Of a stretch of 64,000 nt of DNA, positions 53,210-62,352 are shown piece after piece. The DNA comes from Algoriphagus aestuarii (lineage in GTDB: Bacteria > Bacteroidota > Bacteroidia > Cytophagales > Cyclobacteriaceae), in the NCBI GenBank assembly GCA_017051695.1, contig JAFIDK010000004.1, positions 62,001-126,000 of the forward strand. The letters run 5' to 3'. A program made the position numbers and the translations under genes. The notes under the pieces were generated by a model. It was not told where the DNA came from, searched no databases, and saw only the letters and a list, made by a program, of their open reading frames with translations. Every line of letters begins with the position of its first letter. Within the stretch, counting starts at the first letter, position 1.

Positions 53210-53270
53210 CTTTATAAAAACCATCGGTCAAACCTTAAAATTGAGTTTGCTGATAGTAAACAATGTTGCA

Positions 53271-54788
53271 ATGGATGTAGGATTAATTAAAAACCACATT
53301 TTCCTATTTAACTTTTCATGGTTTAAAAAACCCACCTTCTTCATTAAGACTTTGAATAGGCTCACTCTTATACTGTTATCACTTACTCTTTTGTCTTGTC
53401 TAGATGTTTTTGCTCAAGACACACATCATTGGAATAATCAGTTTGGCACAAGAGCGGCATTGCTGGGAGGGGCAGTATTAACTGACACTTTAGATAATGC
53501 CGGAGTATTTTATAATCCTGGAAATCTCGCGTTTTTAGATACCACTACCCTATCTATCAATGCAAATCTTTATGGCCTTGAGAACATAAAAATTGAAAAT
53601 GCCCTAGGGCAAAGAGCAGATTTTAAAGGATTGCAGTTCAATACTGTCCCTTTATTAATCAGTGGATCTATCAAAAGTAAATCTGAGTGGAATATCAGCT
53701 ATGGACTTTTGACTCCAGTCAGTTTCAAATTTAGTGGTGTAGCCCGGGTCAATGACTATTTTGACTTAGTGGATGAAGCAGAAAGTCCAGGTCAAGAGGA
53801 ATTGGTGGCTGAATCAGGACTCAACTCTCAGGTCCAGGAGACTATGGTGACATTGGGAATTGGGAAAAAGGTCAGCCCAAATTTGGGGATAGGTTTTAGC
53901 TTATTAAACACCTTAAGAACGGTAAACTATACGTATCGATTCAATGCCAAAACTCTGACAAACGGAAATGACCACATTCTTCTTGCCAGAAACCAAAATC
54001 AATTTGTCCAATACTTCTCTGTAAGATCAGCAATCAAAGCAGGAATCAATTATCAGAAAGAGAGTTTAGGATATGGACTGACCATCACTAGTCCCGGTAT
54101 TTCGATTTTGGGTACTGGGACAGTTGCCAAAGATCTTACGCTTGTCAATCTAAAACCTCCGGGAAGTGATACCAGGGTTTCGGCATTCGCATCAGATCGC
54201 CAGGAAAAACTAAAAGCAAAGTATAAATCCCCTTTGGAAATCGGAGCGGGCTTCCATAAACGATTTAATCAATCTCAACTCAGTTTAAATGTCACTTATT
54301 TTGGAAGTATCTCTGCTTACCATGTGATAGATGCGGAACCAGGCACTTTTATTAGACCTGGAGGTGATGAATTAGGAGTAGGAAGCGAACAGTTTCTAAA
54401 TGTAGAAACAGCCATGAAATCAGTCACAAACGTAGCCTTGGGGTATGAAAACCGAGTAAAAGAGGGTTTGACACTGATGGGCAGTTTCAGGACAGATTTC
54501 TCCTACTATAATCCTGATTTGATTTATTCAAATCAACTCGTAACTGAGTTTACTCAATGGGATATCTACCATATTTCATTTGGAGGTATTATCGACAAGC
54601 AAAGAAGCAGTTTGACACTTGGACTCGTTTACAGTTTTGGAAATACCAATGAGTTTTATCAGGACAATAGTTTTAATGAATCAAATGTCAGCACACCTCT
54701 AGACGGTACATTGGTAATCACAAAAGCCAATTATTCCAATTTTGGATTACTGATTGGCTATTCATTTAACTTCAAAAAATTCAATTAG
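53271..54788 (+). CDS. FadL-like outer-membrane protein (hypothetical)
   Basis: A 505-residue protein from ATG 53271. The signal-like helix lies at about 27-42 after a long basic leader (a TTG at about 53352 would give a shorter one). ALLGGAVLTDTLDNAGVFYNP near the N-terminus and repeated NxxY/F strands resemble FadL/OmpP1-type long-chain transporters. The ending FGLLIGYSFNFKKF is a barrel closure. The cargo is unknown. It lies between a terminator and a small barrel gene. Confidence 0.72.
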   Translation: MDVGLIKNHIFLFNFSWFKKPTFFIKTLNRLTLILLSLTLLSCLDVFAQDTHHWNNQFGTRAALLGGAVLTDTLDNAGVFYNPGNLAFLDTTTLSINANLYGLENIKIENALGQRADFKGLQFNTVPLLISGSIKSKSEWNISYGLLTPVSFKFSGVARVNDYFDLVDEAESPGQEELVAESGLNSQVQETMVTLGIGKKVSPNLGIGFSLLNTLRTVNYTYRFNAKTLTNGNDHILLARNQNQFVQYFSVRSAIKAGINYQKESLGYGLTITSPGISILGTGTVAKDLTLVNLKPPGSDTRVSAFASDRQEKLKAKYKSPLEIGAGFHKRFNQSQLSLNVTYFGSISAYHVIDAEPGTFIRPGGDELGVGSEQFLNVETAMKSVTNVALGYENRVKEGLTLMGSFRTDFSYYNPDLIYSNQLVTEFTQWDIYHISFGGIIDKQRSSLTLGLVYSFGNTNEFYQDNSFNESNVSTPLDGTLVITKANYSNFGLLIGYSFNFKKFN

Positions 54789-54815
54789 TACTTTTATAAA
54801 AATTAACTGAAAACA

Positions 54816-55478
54816 ATGAAAAAACTAACCATTCTATTCTCTCTATTGCTAGTATCCGGTATTGCATTTTCTCAAGAATTGAGAATCAATACTTATGCAG
54901 GATATGTGTTTAAGGATAAAGTTGATTCCTATTATTCAAGTTCTTCCTACTTTGAAGGACAAATCCAAGATGGCTTACGATGGGGTGCCGGGATAGAATA
55001 CCACATTCCAAACAGAGGAGCAATCGAAATCCAGTACCTTAGACAAGACACCAACGCGCCAACTGTTTATCAGGATGGAGGATTCTTGGGCGGAGCTTTA
55101 CAAAACACAAATTTTGATATGGCGATAAACTGGGTCATGCTTAATGGCACAAGGTATTTTCCTGTCAATGAAGTCCTAGAGCCATTTGTGGGAGCAGGTG
55201 TAGGAATGGGGATATTCAGTGTTACCAATCCAGATAATGGAAATGAAAACTCTGCCACGAAATTTTCTTACAATATCCGAGGAGGCGCCAATTTTTGGTT
55301 ATCAGATAATATCGCATTTCGTGCACAGGCATCTCTATATTCTGCAACACAGGCTATCGGTGGAGGATTATATTTCGGAACCGGCGGTGTAGGCGGAGGA
55401 CTTTCCAGCTATAGTAGTCTTTATCAATTTGGGTTAGAAGGAGGTATAGTTCTGAGATTGCCGCAGGCATCAAAGTAA
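54816..55478 (+). CDS. Outer-membrane beta-barrel protein
   Basis: A 220-residue protein with signal peptide (1-19, ending AFSQ) and eight or so predicted strands. RWGAGIEYHI, VGAGVGMGIFS and FGLEGGIVLRL show the aromatic-glycine alternation of small OMP barrels. A GGG-rich hairpin (GGGLYFGTGGVGGGL) lies before the last strand. No precise family is clear. A terminator follows at once. Confidence 0.8.
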   Translation: MKKLTILFSLLLVSGIAFSQELRINTYAGYVFKDKVDSYYSSSSYFEGQIQDGLRWGAGIEYHIPNRGAIEIQYLRQDTNAPTVYQDGGFLGGALQNTNFDMAINWVMLNGTRYFPVNEVLEPFVGAGVGMGIFSVTNPDNGNENSATKFSYNIRGGANFWLSDNIAFRAQASLYSATQAIGGGLYFGTGGVGGGLSSYSSLYQFGLEGGIVLRLPQASK

Positions 55479-55496
55479 AAATCCAGAAATATTTAT

Positions 55497-55538
55497 AAAA
55501 AAGCATCGGGAAAATTCTAATTATTCTCGGTGCTTTTT
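55497..55538 (+). terminator. Terminator after the small barrel gene
   Basis: The stem GCATCGGGAA/TTCTCGGTGC with T5 after it separates the barrel from the porin operon. Confidence 0.82.
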
Positions 55539-55576
55539 ACGTTCTTTGCCCTCGAAAAATCTACAAAACCATTCTG

Positions 55577-56818
55577 ATGAAGTTTTATTGGAAGAAAAGC
55601 ATCCTTAATTTCCTATTCCTTTCCGTCGTTTTAGTAAGCCCCAGTTTATCCCAAACCGCTGTTGTCCAAGAAAAAGACACGACTTCTTTGGCACCAAAAG
55701 TATCAGAAAAACCTTTTACCCATACTAGCAAAGGGTTTGTTTTTACTACTTCTGACAAAAAATTCGAACTTCAATTTGCCAGTAGATTTCAGTTTAGATT
55801 TGCTGTACCAGATGATCAAGATCCTGTTACATTCAATGACTTTAGAAATCAGGATGTCAGAGTTTTTAAGGTAAACCGTGCCCGACTCAAAGTGGGAGGT
55901 CATGCCTATCAGCCATGGTTTAAATATTATTTTGAGTATGAATTGGGCCAGAGCATTTTGCTGGATTTCAGAATCATGGTAGAAAAATGGCCTTGGTTGA
56001 AATTTAAGGCTGGTCAATGGAAAGTAGAATATACCCGTGAACGATTTATAAGCAGTGGGGAGCAGCAGCTTGTGGATCGATCCTTGTTAAATAGAACATT
56101 TACAGTAGATAGGCAGCAGGGAATCTCGCTTTACGGTAATCTTGATGGAGGTGGGGCAGCAAACTTTAATTATTGGCTGGCGGCGTTTACTGGAACAGGA
56201 AGAGGAACTAGGGTCAATGATGATTCCAAAATGATGTATTTTGGTAGGTTTCAATGGAACCCACTAGGTAGGGAAGTTCCATTTTCAGGAGGAGATATTA
56301 ATATTTCCGAAAAGCCAGCTGCATTGATTGCCATCGCTGGAATTACCAATACAAGTCCATACACTCGATTTTCTTCTTCCGGTGGAGGCAACTTGAGTGG
56401 TTTTGAAGGAACCAATGACGGGCAATATTCCATCAAACAATACAATTTTGAAACTGCATTTATTTACAAGGGTTTTTCTTGGGCCAGTGAATTTCACAGA
56501 AAAAACATTGTGGACAATTTCGAAGATGGAGGTAGTACCACGCTAGGTGGATTTTATTTCACTGCTGGATATTTCCCCTACCAAGTTTTGAATTTTTGGC
56601 CGAAGCCATTGGAAATCGCAATCCGTATAGCTGAAATCAGACCTGATATGGACATTTCTCAAAATAGGCAAAAAGAAATGGCTTTAGGTTTTAATTGGTT
56701 TTTTGCAGGACATAAGAATAAATTAACTACCGAATTAACCAAATTTACTTTTGAAGATCAGTCATTGCCTCAAAGTGATGAATTAAGGTTTAGGCTTCAA
56801 TACGACGTATCATTCTAA
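55577..56818 (+). CDS. Porin of the phosphate-selective porin O/P type
   Basis: A 413-residue outer-membrane porin. After a signal peptide (about 8-25) the mature protein has ASRFQFRFAV, RARLKVGGHAYQPWFKYYFEYEL and FKAGQWKVEYTRERFIS, which match the OprO/OprP barrel, and ends FRLQYDVSF. Although the family was named for phosphate, many members pass other anions or are unspecific. Its stop shares one base with the start of the next barrel gene (TAATG), so the two are coupled. Confidence 0.85.
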   Translation: MKFYWKKSILNFLFLSVVLVSPSLSQTAVVQEKDTTSLAPKVSEKPFTHTSKGFVFTTSDKKFELQFASRFQFRFAVPDDQDPVTFNDFRNQDVRVFKVNRARLKVGGHAYQPWFKYYFEYELGQSILLDFRIMVEKWPWLKFKAGQWKVEYTRERFISSGEQQLVDRSLLNRTFTVDRQQGISLYGNLDGGGAANFNYWLAAFTGTGRGTRVNDDSKMMYFGRFQWNPLGREVPFSGGDINISEKPAALIAIAGITNTSPYTRFSSSGGGNLSGFEGTNDGQYSIKQYNFETAFIYKGFSWASEFHRKNIVDNFEDGGSTTLGGFYFTAGYFPYQVLNFWPKPLEIAIRIAEIRPDMDISQNRQKEMALGFNWFFAGHKNKLTTELTKFTFEDQSLPQSDELRFRLQYDVSF

Positions 56819-58017
56819 TGAAAAAACTCCTGACAATATTAACAATACTCCTTTCTATAGGCCAGTTACAAGCTCAGGACAGTACATTTTATAAACCAAA
56901 TCAACTAAGGGAATTCAAGCTGGTTCCACTTCCAGCTATTGGATCAAATCCAGCCAATGGATGGCTATTTGGACTGGCGCCCTCAGCTACCTGGAGAATG
57001 GGAAGTCCAGAAACGACCCATTTATCCAACTTGGTGGGCAACTTTCTTTACACCACCAAAAAGCAATGGATCTTTAGCTCCAGATCAAACATATTTCTTT
57101 CCGAAGACAAATGGATATTGGTGGGCGATTGGAGATATTTTATCACTTCACAGCCTACTTTTGGACTTGGTAGCTCCTCTCCTAACCTTCCGTCAGAGAA
57201 CCCAAATCAACCTGGGGTTTTATGGGGAGAGCAACAGATGGATTATACTTGGATAAGATTTTATGAAACCGTTTTGAAAAGAGTAGGAACATCGAAGTTC
57301 TACCTTGGAATGGGCTATCACTTAGATGTATTTTCAAAGATTGATAATTTTCTTGACGAAGAAACACTCCCAACAGAGTTGAATTTTTCACATGATTATT
57401 ACAATCAACAATTTGGCTTTGACTTGGACCAATACACTCTTTCCGGAATTACAATTAATGGAGTGATGGAGAATAGAGATGTGGCTGTTTCTCCCTATGA
57501 GAAAAATTTTGCGCTTCTATCATATAAAATAAATCCTTCCTTCTTAGGCTCTGATCGGTCATCTTCTACACTTCTCTTAGACTATAGGCACTATTTTAAC
57601 TTAAGTGAAAAAAGAAAAAGACATCTTATTGGTGTTTGGGGATTGGCAAATTTTTTGGTTTCGGGAGAATTGCCTTACATGAGTTTACCTTCCATTGGGT
57701 ATGATATGTTTGGCAGATCAGGGAGAGGATATGCGCAAGGAAGATTTAGAGGCGAATCTATGGTTTATTCAGAAATAGAATATCGGTTCCCTTTACAGAA
57801 GAACAAAGAAACTTTCGGAGGGACTTTATTTTTTAACAGTTCCTCCTATGGAAGTAAACTCAGCAATGAATCACTCTTCGAAAAAATCAATGCCGCGTAT
57901 GGAGTTGGCTTGAGAGTGATGATCAATCAGAAAAACCGCACAACAATTTCCGCTGATTATGGTTTTGGAAGAAAAGGAAACTCTGGTTTTTATTTGAATG
58001 TAAATGAGTCATTCTGA
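56818..58017 (+). CDS. Omp85-type barrel protein without POTRA domains
   Basis: A 399-residue outer-membrane protein with signal peptide (1-19, ending LQAQ). The barrel shows the Omp85 lid motif GRGYAQGRFRG about two-thirds along, then MVYSEIEYRFPL. The N-terminal extension is too short for POTRA repeats, so it is not an assembly factor of the usual sort. It is translationally coupled to the porin gene and may share its function, such as uptake of a lipid or anion. Confidence 0.75.
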   Translation: MKKLLTILTILLSIGQLQAQDSTFYKPNQLREFKLVPLPAIGSNPANGWLFGLAPSATWRMGSPETTHLSNLVGNFLYTTKKQWIFSSRSNIFLSEDKWILVGDWRYFITSQPTFGLGSSSPNLPSENPNQPGVLWGEQQMDYTWIRFYETVLKRVGTSKFYLGMGYHLDVFSKIDNFLDEETLPTELNFSHDYYNQQFGFDLDQYTLSGITINGVMENRDVAVSPYEKNFALLSYKINPSFLGSDRSSSTLLLDYRHYFNLSEKRKRHLIGVWGLANFLVSGELPYMSLPSIGYDMFGRSGRGYAQGRFRGESMVYSEIEYRFPLQKNKETFGGTLFFNSSSYGSKLSNESLFEKINAAYGVGLRVMINQKNRTTISADYGFGRKGNSGFYLNVNESF

Positions 58018-58099
58018 GGAATACTCAGATTAAATCCCAAATATTTCTTTAATCTTGAACAATTTCTAGTAATTATTAGACAAAAAATAACAAAGCTAT

Positions 58100-58107
58100 T
58101 ATTTTTG
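58100..58107 (+). promoter_or_regulatory. Promoter -7 box of the Spy-like/DUF4136 gene group
   Basis: Plus strand TATTTTTG, perfect TAnnTTTG, 26 bases before the ATG at 58133. No clear TTG is found at normal distance. Confidence 0.42.
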
Positions 58108-58132
58108 GGTTTTACTTTTAAACTATTAGGCT

Positions 58133-58612
58133 ATGAAAAAGTGGATTTTGTTTTTACCTCTTTGCGTTGTTTTCATTTCTTATGAAGGTCATTCTCAAGG
58201 CATGTCAGTAGATGATGAAATCACCCTTATCCAGGCAGAATTCGGAAAGGATAAAAAAATGTTGGTAGATGCATACATGGATTTACCCGAGTCAATTGCT
58301 CCAGGTTTTTGGACCATCTATGAAGAATACGAAACACAACGAAAAGAGCTCTCTCGAGAAAGGATGAAAATCATCAATGATTATTTGAATGAATTTGATT
58401 CTATTGGAGAGGAAGAGGCGGATGATTTGGCAAAAAGAACCATTAAAAACGACCAAGCACTTTCCAAACTGCATTCTAGATTTTATAAAAAATTCAAGAA
58501 AGTAAGCTCAGCTTTGGATGCCGCTAAATTTCTACAAGTGGACACGTACATCCACAACACTATCAGAAATGCCATGCAACAAGAGCTTCCGTTTATTGGC
58601 GAAGTGAACTAA
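58133..58612 (+). CDS. Small periplasmic helical protein (Spy/CpxP-like, hypothetical)
   Basis: A 159-residue secreted protein: signal peptide 1-22 (ending GHSQG) followed by an almost all-helical, charged body. APGFWTIYEEYETQRKELS and MKIINDYLNEFDS have the spacing of Spy/CpxP-like periplasmic chaperones and their ECF-sensor relatives in Bacteroidetes (FWxIYxxY). The usual LTxxQ motifs are not clear. It opens a run of six envelope genes, which would suit a stress or assembly helper. Confidence 0.7.
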   Translation: MKKWILFLPLCVVFISYEGHSQGMSVDDEITLIQAEFGKDKKMLVDAYMDLPESIAPGFWTIYEEYETQRKELSRERMKIINDYLNEFDSIGEEEADDLAKRTIKNDQALSKLHSRFYKKFKKVSSALDAAKFLQVDTYIHNTIRNAMQQELPFIGEVN

Positions 58613-58625
58613 TTAAATTAAACAT

Positions 58626-59273
58626 ATGAAAAAACTAATTTACCAACTACTATTTTTAGTAACTCTGTCTTTTTCTTCGCTTTCCTGTAAGCCAGATGGG
58701 GCAGAATACGTAGACGAACTCGATATTGTCTATACAAACTATGATGCGGGGTTTGACTTTAACTCTGTTGGCACCTACGCTCTACCTGACAAAATCGTGA
58801 AAATAACCGATCAATTCATTGACGGAAATCCAGGTGACGAGCCTGAGTATCTTGATCCGGTTTATGCCTCTGCAATATTAGCATCCATCAGAGGAAATAT
58901 GAATGCGGCAGGATATACAGAAGTTTCGAAAGATTCAAATCCGGATTTGATCATCTTACCCTCAGTTACTCAAACAGATCAATTGTTTTTTTATTATGAC
59001 TGGTGGTATTGGAATTGGTTTTATCCAGGATGGGGACCAGGATGGGGCTGGTGGTATCCAGGCTATTACCCACCACAGGTAAGCCGTGTGAGAACGGGGA
59101 CATTGATGATGCAAATGACAACGTTAGAAAACCAAGGCGACGTGGATAAAATCCCAGTGGTATGGACAGGAGTAGTCAATGGGCTTCTCGAAGGGTCTGC
59201 TACTAGCATCAGCAACCGTGTCAATGAAAGCATTAACCAAGCTTTTGATCAATCACCTTACCTAGTAAAATAA
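58626..59273 (+). CDS. DUF4136 lipoprotein with aromatic-rich insert
   Basis: A 215-residue lipoprotein: hydrophobic 4-17, lipobox cysteine at 21 in SLSCK. The DUF4136 body has YTNYDAGFDFNSVGTYALPD and ILASIRGNMNAAGYTEV, then DLIILPSV. A remarkable stretch of Trp, Tyr, Phe, Gly and Pro (about residues 119-149) interrupts the beta-sheet and probably forms a surface loop. DUF4136 proteins are envelope proteins of unknown role. It lies 13 bases after the Spy-like gene and three before the next. Confidence 0.87.
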   Translation: MKKLIYQLLFLVTLSFSSLSCKPDGAEYVDELDIVYTNYDAGFDFNSVGTYALPDKIVKITDQFIDGNPGDEPEYLDPVYASAILASIRGNMNAAGYTEVSKDSNPDLIILPSVTQTDQLFFYYDWWYWNWFYPGWGPGWGWWYPGYYPPQVSRVRTGTLMMQMTTLENQGDVDKIPVVWTGVVNGLLEGSATSISNRVNESINQAFDQSPYLVK

Positions 59274-59276
59274 GCC

Positions 59277-59867
59277 ATGAAAAATATAATAGTAACGCTT
59301 TTGCTGATTGTATCATTTTCGGCAATTTCCAACGCACAAAATTCGCTTTTCTCTTTCAATTATGCAATAACTGTCCCTTTGGGTAACACCTCGGATTTCA
59401 TAGACCAAGCATCTGGAAGAGGGTTTGTTTTCGAATATCAAAAATTCATCAATCCTCATGTCACGTTAGGGATTGAGGCCGGACATACCACTCTTTATAA
59501 GAGAGAAGAAGAAAAAGTTTATACCGAAGGGACCGCTTCACTTTCTGGGATACAGTATCGATATCAATATAGTTATCCAATCTTGGCTACAGCAAATTAT
59601 TATGCTTTAAGAACCGGGGTTTTCAGACCATACGCAGGTGTAGGAATCGGTACCATGGCAAGCCAGAGAAAAATTGACATGGGAATCTACACTTCAGATC
59701 GAACCCATTGGCAGTTTGCGATCAAACCTGAGATTGGAGCATTTATTCAGCCGAATGCCAATATGGCCTTCAGAGTTGGTGCTAAATACTTAACTGGTTT
59801 CAAAAGCAGCGACCTAGCTGGCCAGTCAAATCTCAATTTCAATTTTGGTATAGTTTTCATAAACTAA
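59277..59867 (+). CDS. Small outer-membrane beta-barrel protein
   Basis: A 196-residue OMP-beta-barrel protein with signal peptide 1-20 (ending SNAQN). Eight strands can be drawn; FNYAITVPLGNTSDF, PYAGVGIGTM and NLNFNFGIVFIN are typical of the OmpX/OmpA-like barrel of Bacteroidetes. It stands in the same operon as the DUF4136 gene (three-base gap). Role unknown. Confidence 0.82.
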   Translation: MKNIIVTLLLIVSFSAISNAQNSLFSFNYAITVPLGNTSDFIDQASGRGFVFEYQKFINPHVTLGIEAGHTTLYKREEEKVYTEGTASLSGIQYRYQYSYPILATANYYALRTGVFRPYAGVGIGTMASQRKIDMGIYTSDRTHWQFAIKPEIGAFIQPNANMAFRVGAKYLTGFKSSDLAGQSNLNFNFGIVFIN

Positions 59868-59871
59868 TCCA

Positions 59872-61011
59872 GTGGTCATTTTCAATCATAAGAGCCTGTT
59901 AAGATTATGTGTTTTCATAGTCTTGACAGGCTTTTATAATTGTATTTCACATTCGTCTTTTGCCCAGAAAAAAAAGCAAACCTCTTTAAAGGACGAAGAA
60001 GATGGCAAATTTGATTTAAGTAATTGGATTATTGAAGCCAATGGATTTGTGCCGATTCCTTTGTTGATCACCGAACCTGCTTTAGGAGGTTTTGGAGGGG
60101 CTATGGGACTGGCATTTCTAAATCCGGTACCTGGAAGTCCTCCCAACATCACTACCGTTTTAGCTGGTTATACCGCTAATAAAACTTGGTTTGTTGGAGG
60201 AATTCACACTAAAAATATTCCAGAAAAAGGGATCAAGTATAGGTATGGAACAGTCTATGCAAATGTCAATATTTCCTTATTTAGAGACATTCCAGTAGTA
60301 GGAGAACAGGAGTTTAAATTCAATTTCAAAATGTTGCCTGTCTTTTTTGAAGGAACCAAGCAATTGGGAAAAAGTAATTGGAGGGCAGGATTTAATTATA
60401 CTTTTCTCTGGAACAGGGTCGGTTACAATGGCGAACTACCCGACTTTGTACCCGAAAAAGAAATTGACTCTCATATTTCCATGATAGCTCCAGTAATCCA
60501 GTTTGATAGCAGAGATAATATTTTCACTCCAAACAGGGGTACGAAAGTTGATTTTTCTTATGGATTGAGTCAAAAGTGGACAGGAAGTGATTATGAATAT
60601 TCCCGACTAAACCTGGCTTATTATTCCTATTGGCCAGTGACAGAAAAATGGATTCTGGGACTCCGAGCAGAGTACCAACAAGTGTTTAATTCTCCTCCTT
60701 TTTATCTTTTGCCAGGTATCAATTTAAGGGGAGTTCCGGCAGCTCGTTATCAGGGTTTACAAACAACCCTCTCCGAAATTGAAAATAGATTTGATATTAG
60801 CAGCAGGTCGAGTATCATGGCTTTTGGGGGTCTTGCCAAAGCTTTTAATGGCTTTGAGGAGTTTGGTGACTCAGATTTAGCTTATAACATCGGTACAGGA
60901 TATAGGTATTTAATTGCCCGGAAATTTGGGTTGAGGATGGGGATGGATGTCGCTTTTGGACCCGATGACTGGGGATATTACATCATCTTTGGAAGTAACT
61001 GGCTACGGTAA
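59872..61011 (+). CDS. Omp85-superfamily barrel protein without POTRA domains
   Basis: A 379-residue outer-membrane protein. From the GTG at 59872 it opens with a signal peptide (about 9-31, ending SFAQ). VPIPLLITEPALGGFGGAMG, the DSRDNIFTPNRGTKV block (about 215-229) and the lid region NLRGVPAARYQG (about 283-294) are those of BamA/TamA-like surface antigens, and it ends FGSNWLR. No POTRA domain is present. A second such barrel is coded at 56818. Starts with ATG are not available near the N-terminus. Confidence 0.8.
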   Translation: MVIFNHKSLLRLCVFIVLTGFYNCISHSSFAQKKKQTSLKDEEDGKFDLSNWIIEANGFVPIPLLITEPALGGFGGAMGLAFLNPVPGSPPNITTVLAGYTANKTWFVGGIHTKNIPEKGIKYRYGTVYANVNISLFRDIPVVGEQEFKFNFKMLPVFFEGTKQLGKSNWRAGFNYTFLWNRVGYNGELPDFVPEKEIDSHISMIAPVIQFDSRDNIFTPNRGTKVDFSYGLSQKWTGSDYEYSRLNLAYYSYWPVTEKWILGLRAEYQQVFNSPPFYLLPGINLRGVPAARYQGLQTTLSEIENRFDISSRSSIMAFGGLAKAFNGFEEFGDSDLAYNIGTGYRYLIARKFGLRMGMDVAFGPDDWGYYIIFGSNWLR

Positions 61012-61072
61012 AAGATCATATTTTGAGTAAAAAACCTTATTTTAAATTATTATTTAACAAAACTGAATTGAA

Positions 61073-61615
61073 ATGAAAAACAGTAAAACGCTCGCTATTT
61101 TGCTACTCTTTTTGAGTTTTTCGTGTACTTCATCTTTAGTAACTGTTGAAGATGATGCTTACAACAATTTTGACTTAACTGCTTATAATACTTTTGGCTT
61201 TATGGATATAGAAAATACAAATCCATCAAATCCTGAATTTGAAAAAGCGATAAATTTATTGAAGCAGGAAATTGAAACAAGCATGGAAGCTAGAGGCTTG
61301 AGTAAATCAGAAAATCCAGATTTAAAGGTGAATTTGGGACTTGTAGTAGAGGAAAAAGTACAGACCCGAACAACCAGTCTGGCTACTGATCCTTTTATGT
61401 ACACTGGTCAAAGAAATTATACCTGGCAGAGTGAGGAAGTCCCAGTGAACACTTACAAAGAAGGCAGTGTCACACTTCACTTGGTAGATACCAAGAGCAA
61501 TCAAGCAGTTTGGGTTGGCTCTATAGATCGAGTAGTACCCAAAAAAGAAGAGAAAAAAGCAGAGGCTATAAAATTTGCAGTAGCTGAACTATTTAACAAT
61601 ATTGATCAAAACTAA
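61073..61615 (+). CDS. DUF4136 lipoprotein
   Basis: A 180-residue lipoprotein: hydrophobic 6-17 and lipobox cysteine at 18 in LSFSCT. The body shows DLTAYNTFGFMDIENT, MEARGLSKSENPDLKVNLG and GSVTLHLVDTKSNQAVWVGSI, the full DUF4136 pattern. Unlike its neighbour at 58626 it has no aromatic insert. It is 61 bases after the barrel gene, so a separate minor promoter is possible. Confidence 0.88.
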   Translation: MKNSKTLAILLLFLSFSCTSSLVTVEDDAYNNFDLTAYNTFGFMDIENTNPSNPEFEKAINLLKQEIETSMEARGLSKSENPDLKVNLGLVVEEKVQTRTTSLATDPFMYTGQRNYTWQSEEVPVNTYKEGSVTLHLVDTKSNQAVWVGSIDRVVPKKEEKKAEAIKFAVAELFNNIDQN

Positions 61616-61637
61616 CTATTTCAACCCTTTACTAATT

Positions 61638-62279
61638 ATGAAAAAAATTAACTTATTATTCACCCTAGTGATTTTGGTACTGGCAGCGGCTTGTTCACCT
61701 AGTACTAAAATCCTTGGTTCATGGACTGGACCAAACACCCCTTCTGAGCCGTATAATAGCATTTTTGTTACCGGAATTTCCGATAATCTGGTTGCCAGAC
61801 AAACTATCGAAAATGACATTGATACCCAGCTGAAAAGCCGAGGCGTAGTAGCAACAAGCAGTTTTGACATTATACCTCCTGGATTTAAAGCAACTGAAGC
61901 TAATAAAGAAGCGACCCTGCAGGCAATCAGAGAAGGTGGAAGTGATGCGATTTTGACTGTGGCTTTATTGGACCAGACTTCTGAAACCAGATACGTACCA
62001 GGTACTACCATGTATTCTCCAATGGCCTATGGAGGTTATTATGGTAGATTTTATGGCTACTATTCTTACTATAATCCGGTAATGTATGATCCGGGATATT
62101 ATGCTACAGATAAAAAATATTATTTGGAAATCAATTTGTACGATGCCAACTCCGAAGAATTGGTTTGGTCATCCCAATCTGAAACCACAAACCCAAGTTC
62201 AGTAGAAACGTTTTCAAAAACATTCTCAGAATTAGTTGTCAATCAATTGATTAAAGACGGGATTATTTCAGGTAAATAA
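61638..62279 (+). CDS. Lipoprotein with Tyr/Gly-rich insert (hypothetical)
   Basis: A 213-residue lipoprotein from the ATG at 61638 (a TTG at 61602 would remove the clean signal). Lipobox cysteine is at 19 in LAAACS. The fold appears related to DUF4136 or to the small GNA1162-like group: NSIFVTGISDNLVARQTIE, LQAIREGGSDAILTVALL and VWSSQSETTNPSS. It contains a Tyr/Gly-rich loop (about residues 128-155), recalling the aromatic loop of the gene at 58626. It closes the six-gene run before a strong terminator. Confidence 0.78.
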   Translation: MKKINLLFTLVILVLAAACSPSTKILGSWTGPNTPSEPYNSIFVTGISDNLVARQTIENDIDTQLKSRGVVATSSFDIIPPGFKATEANKEATLQAIREGGSDAILTVALLDQTSETRYVPGTTMYSPMAYGGYYGRFYGYYSYYNPVMYDPGYYATDKKYYLEINLYDANSEELVWSSQSETTNPSSVETFSKTFSELVVNQLIKDGIISGK

Positions 62280-62297
62280 CCATTCCGTCATAAAAAA

Positions 62298-62340
62298 TAA
62301 ATGCCCCCATCAAGTCAAAAGCTAAATGGGGGCATTTTTA
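62298..62340 (+). terminator. Bidirectional terminator between the lipoprotein gene and ppc
   Basis: AATGCCCCCAT/ATGGGGGCATT stem with T-runs at both ends serves both convergent genes. Confidence 0.88.
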
Positions 62341-62352
62341 TATACTAGCTCT

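Noticed and set aside
53190-53270. Longer N-terminus for the FadL-like protein
   Set aside because: The TTG at 53190 lies within the terminator of the OmpA gene; the extra residues do not form a signal peptide.
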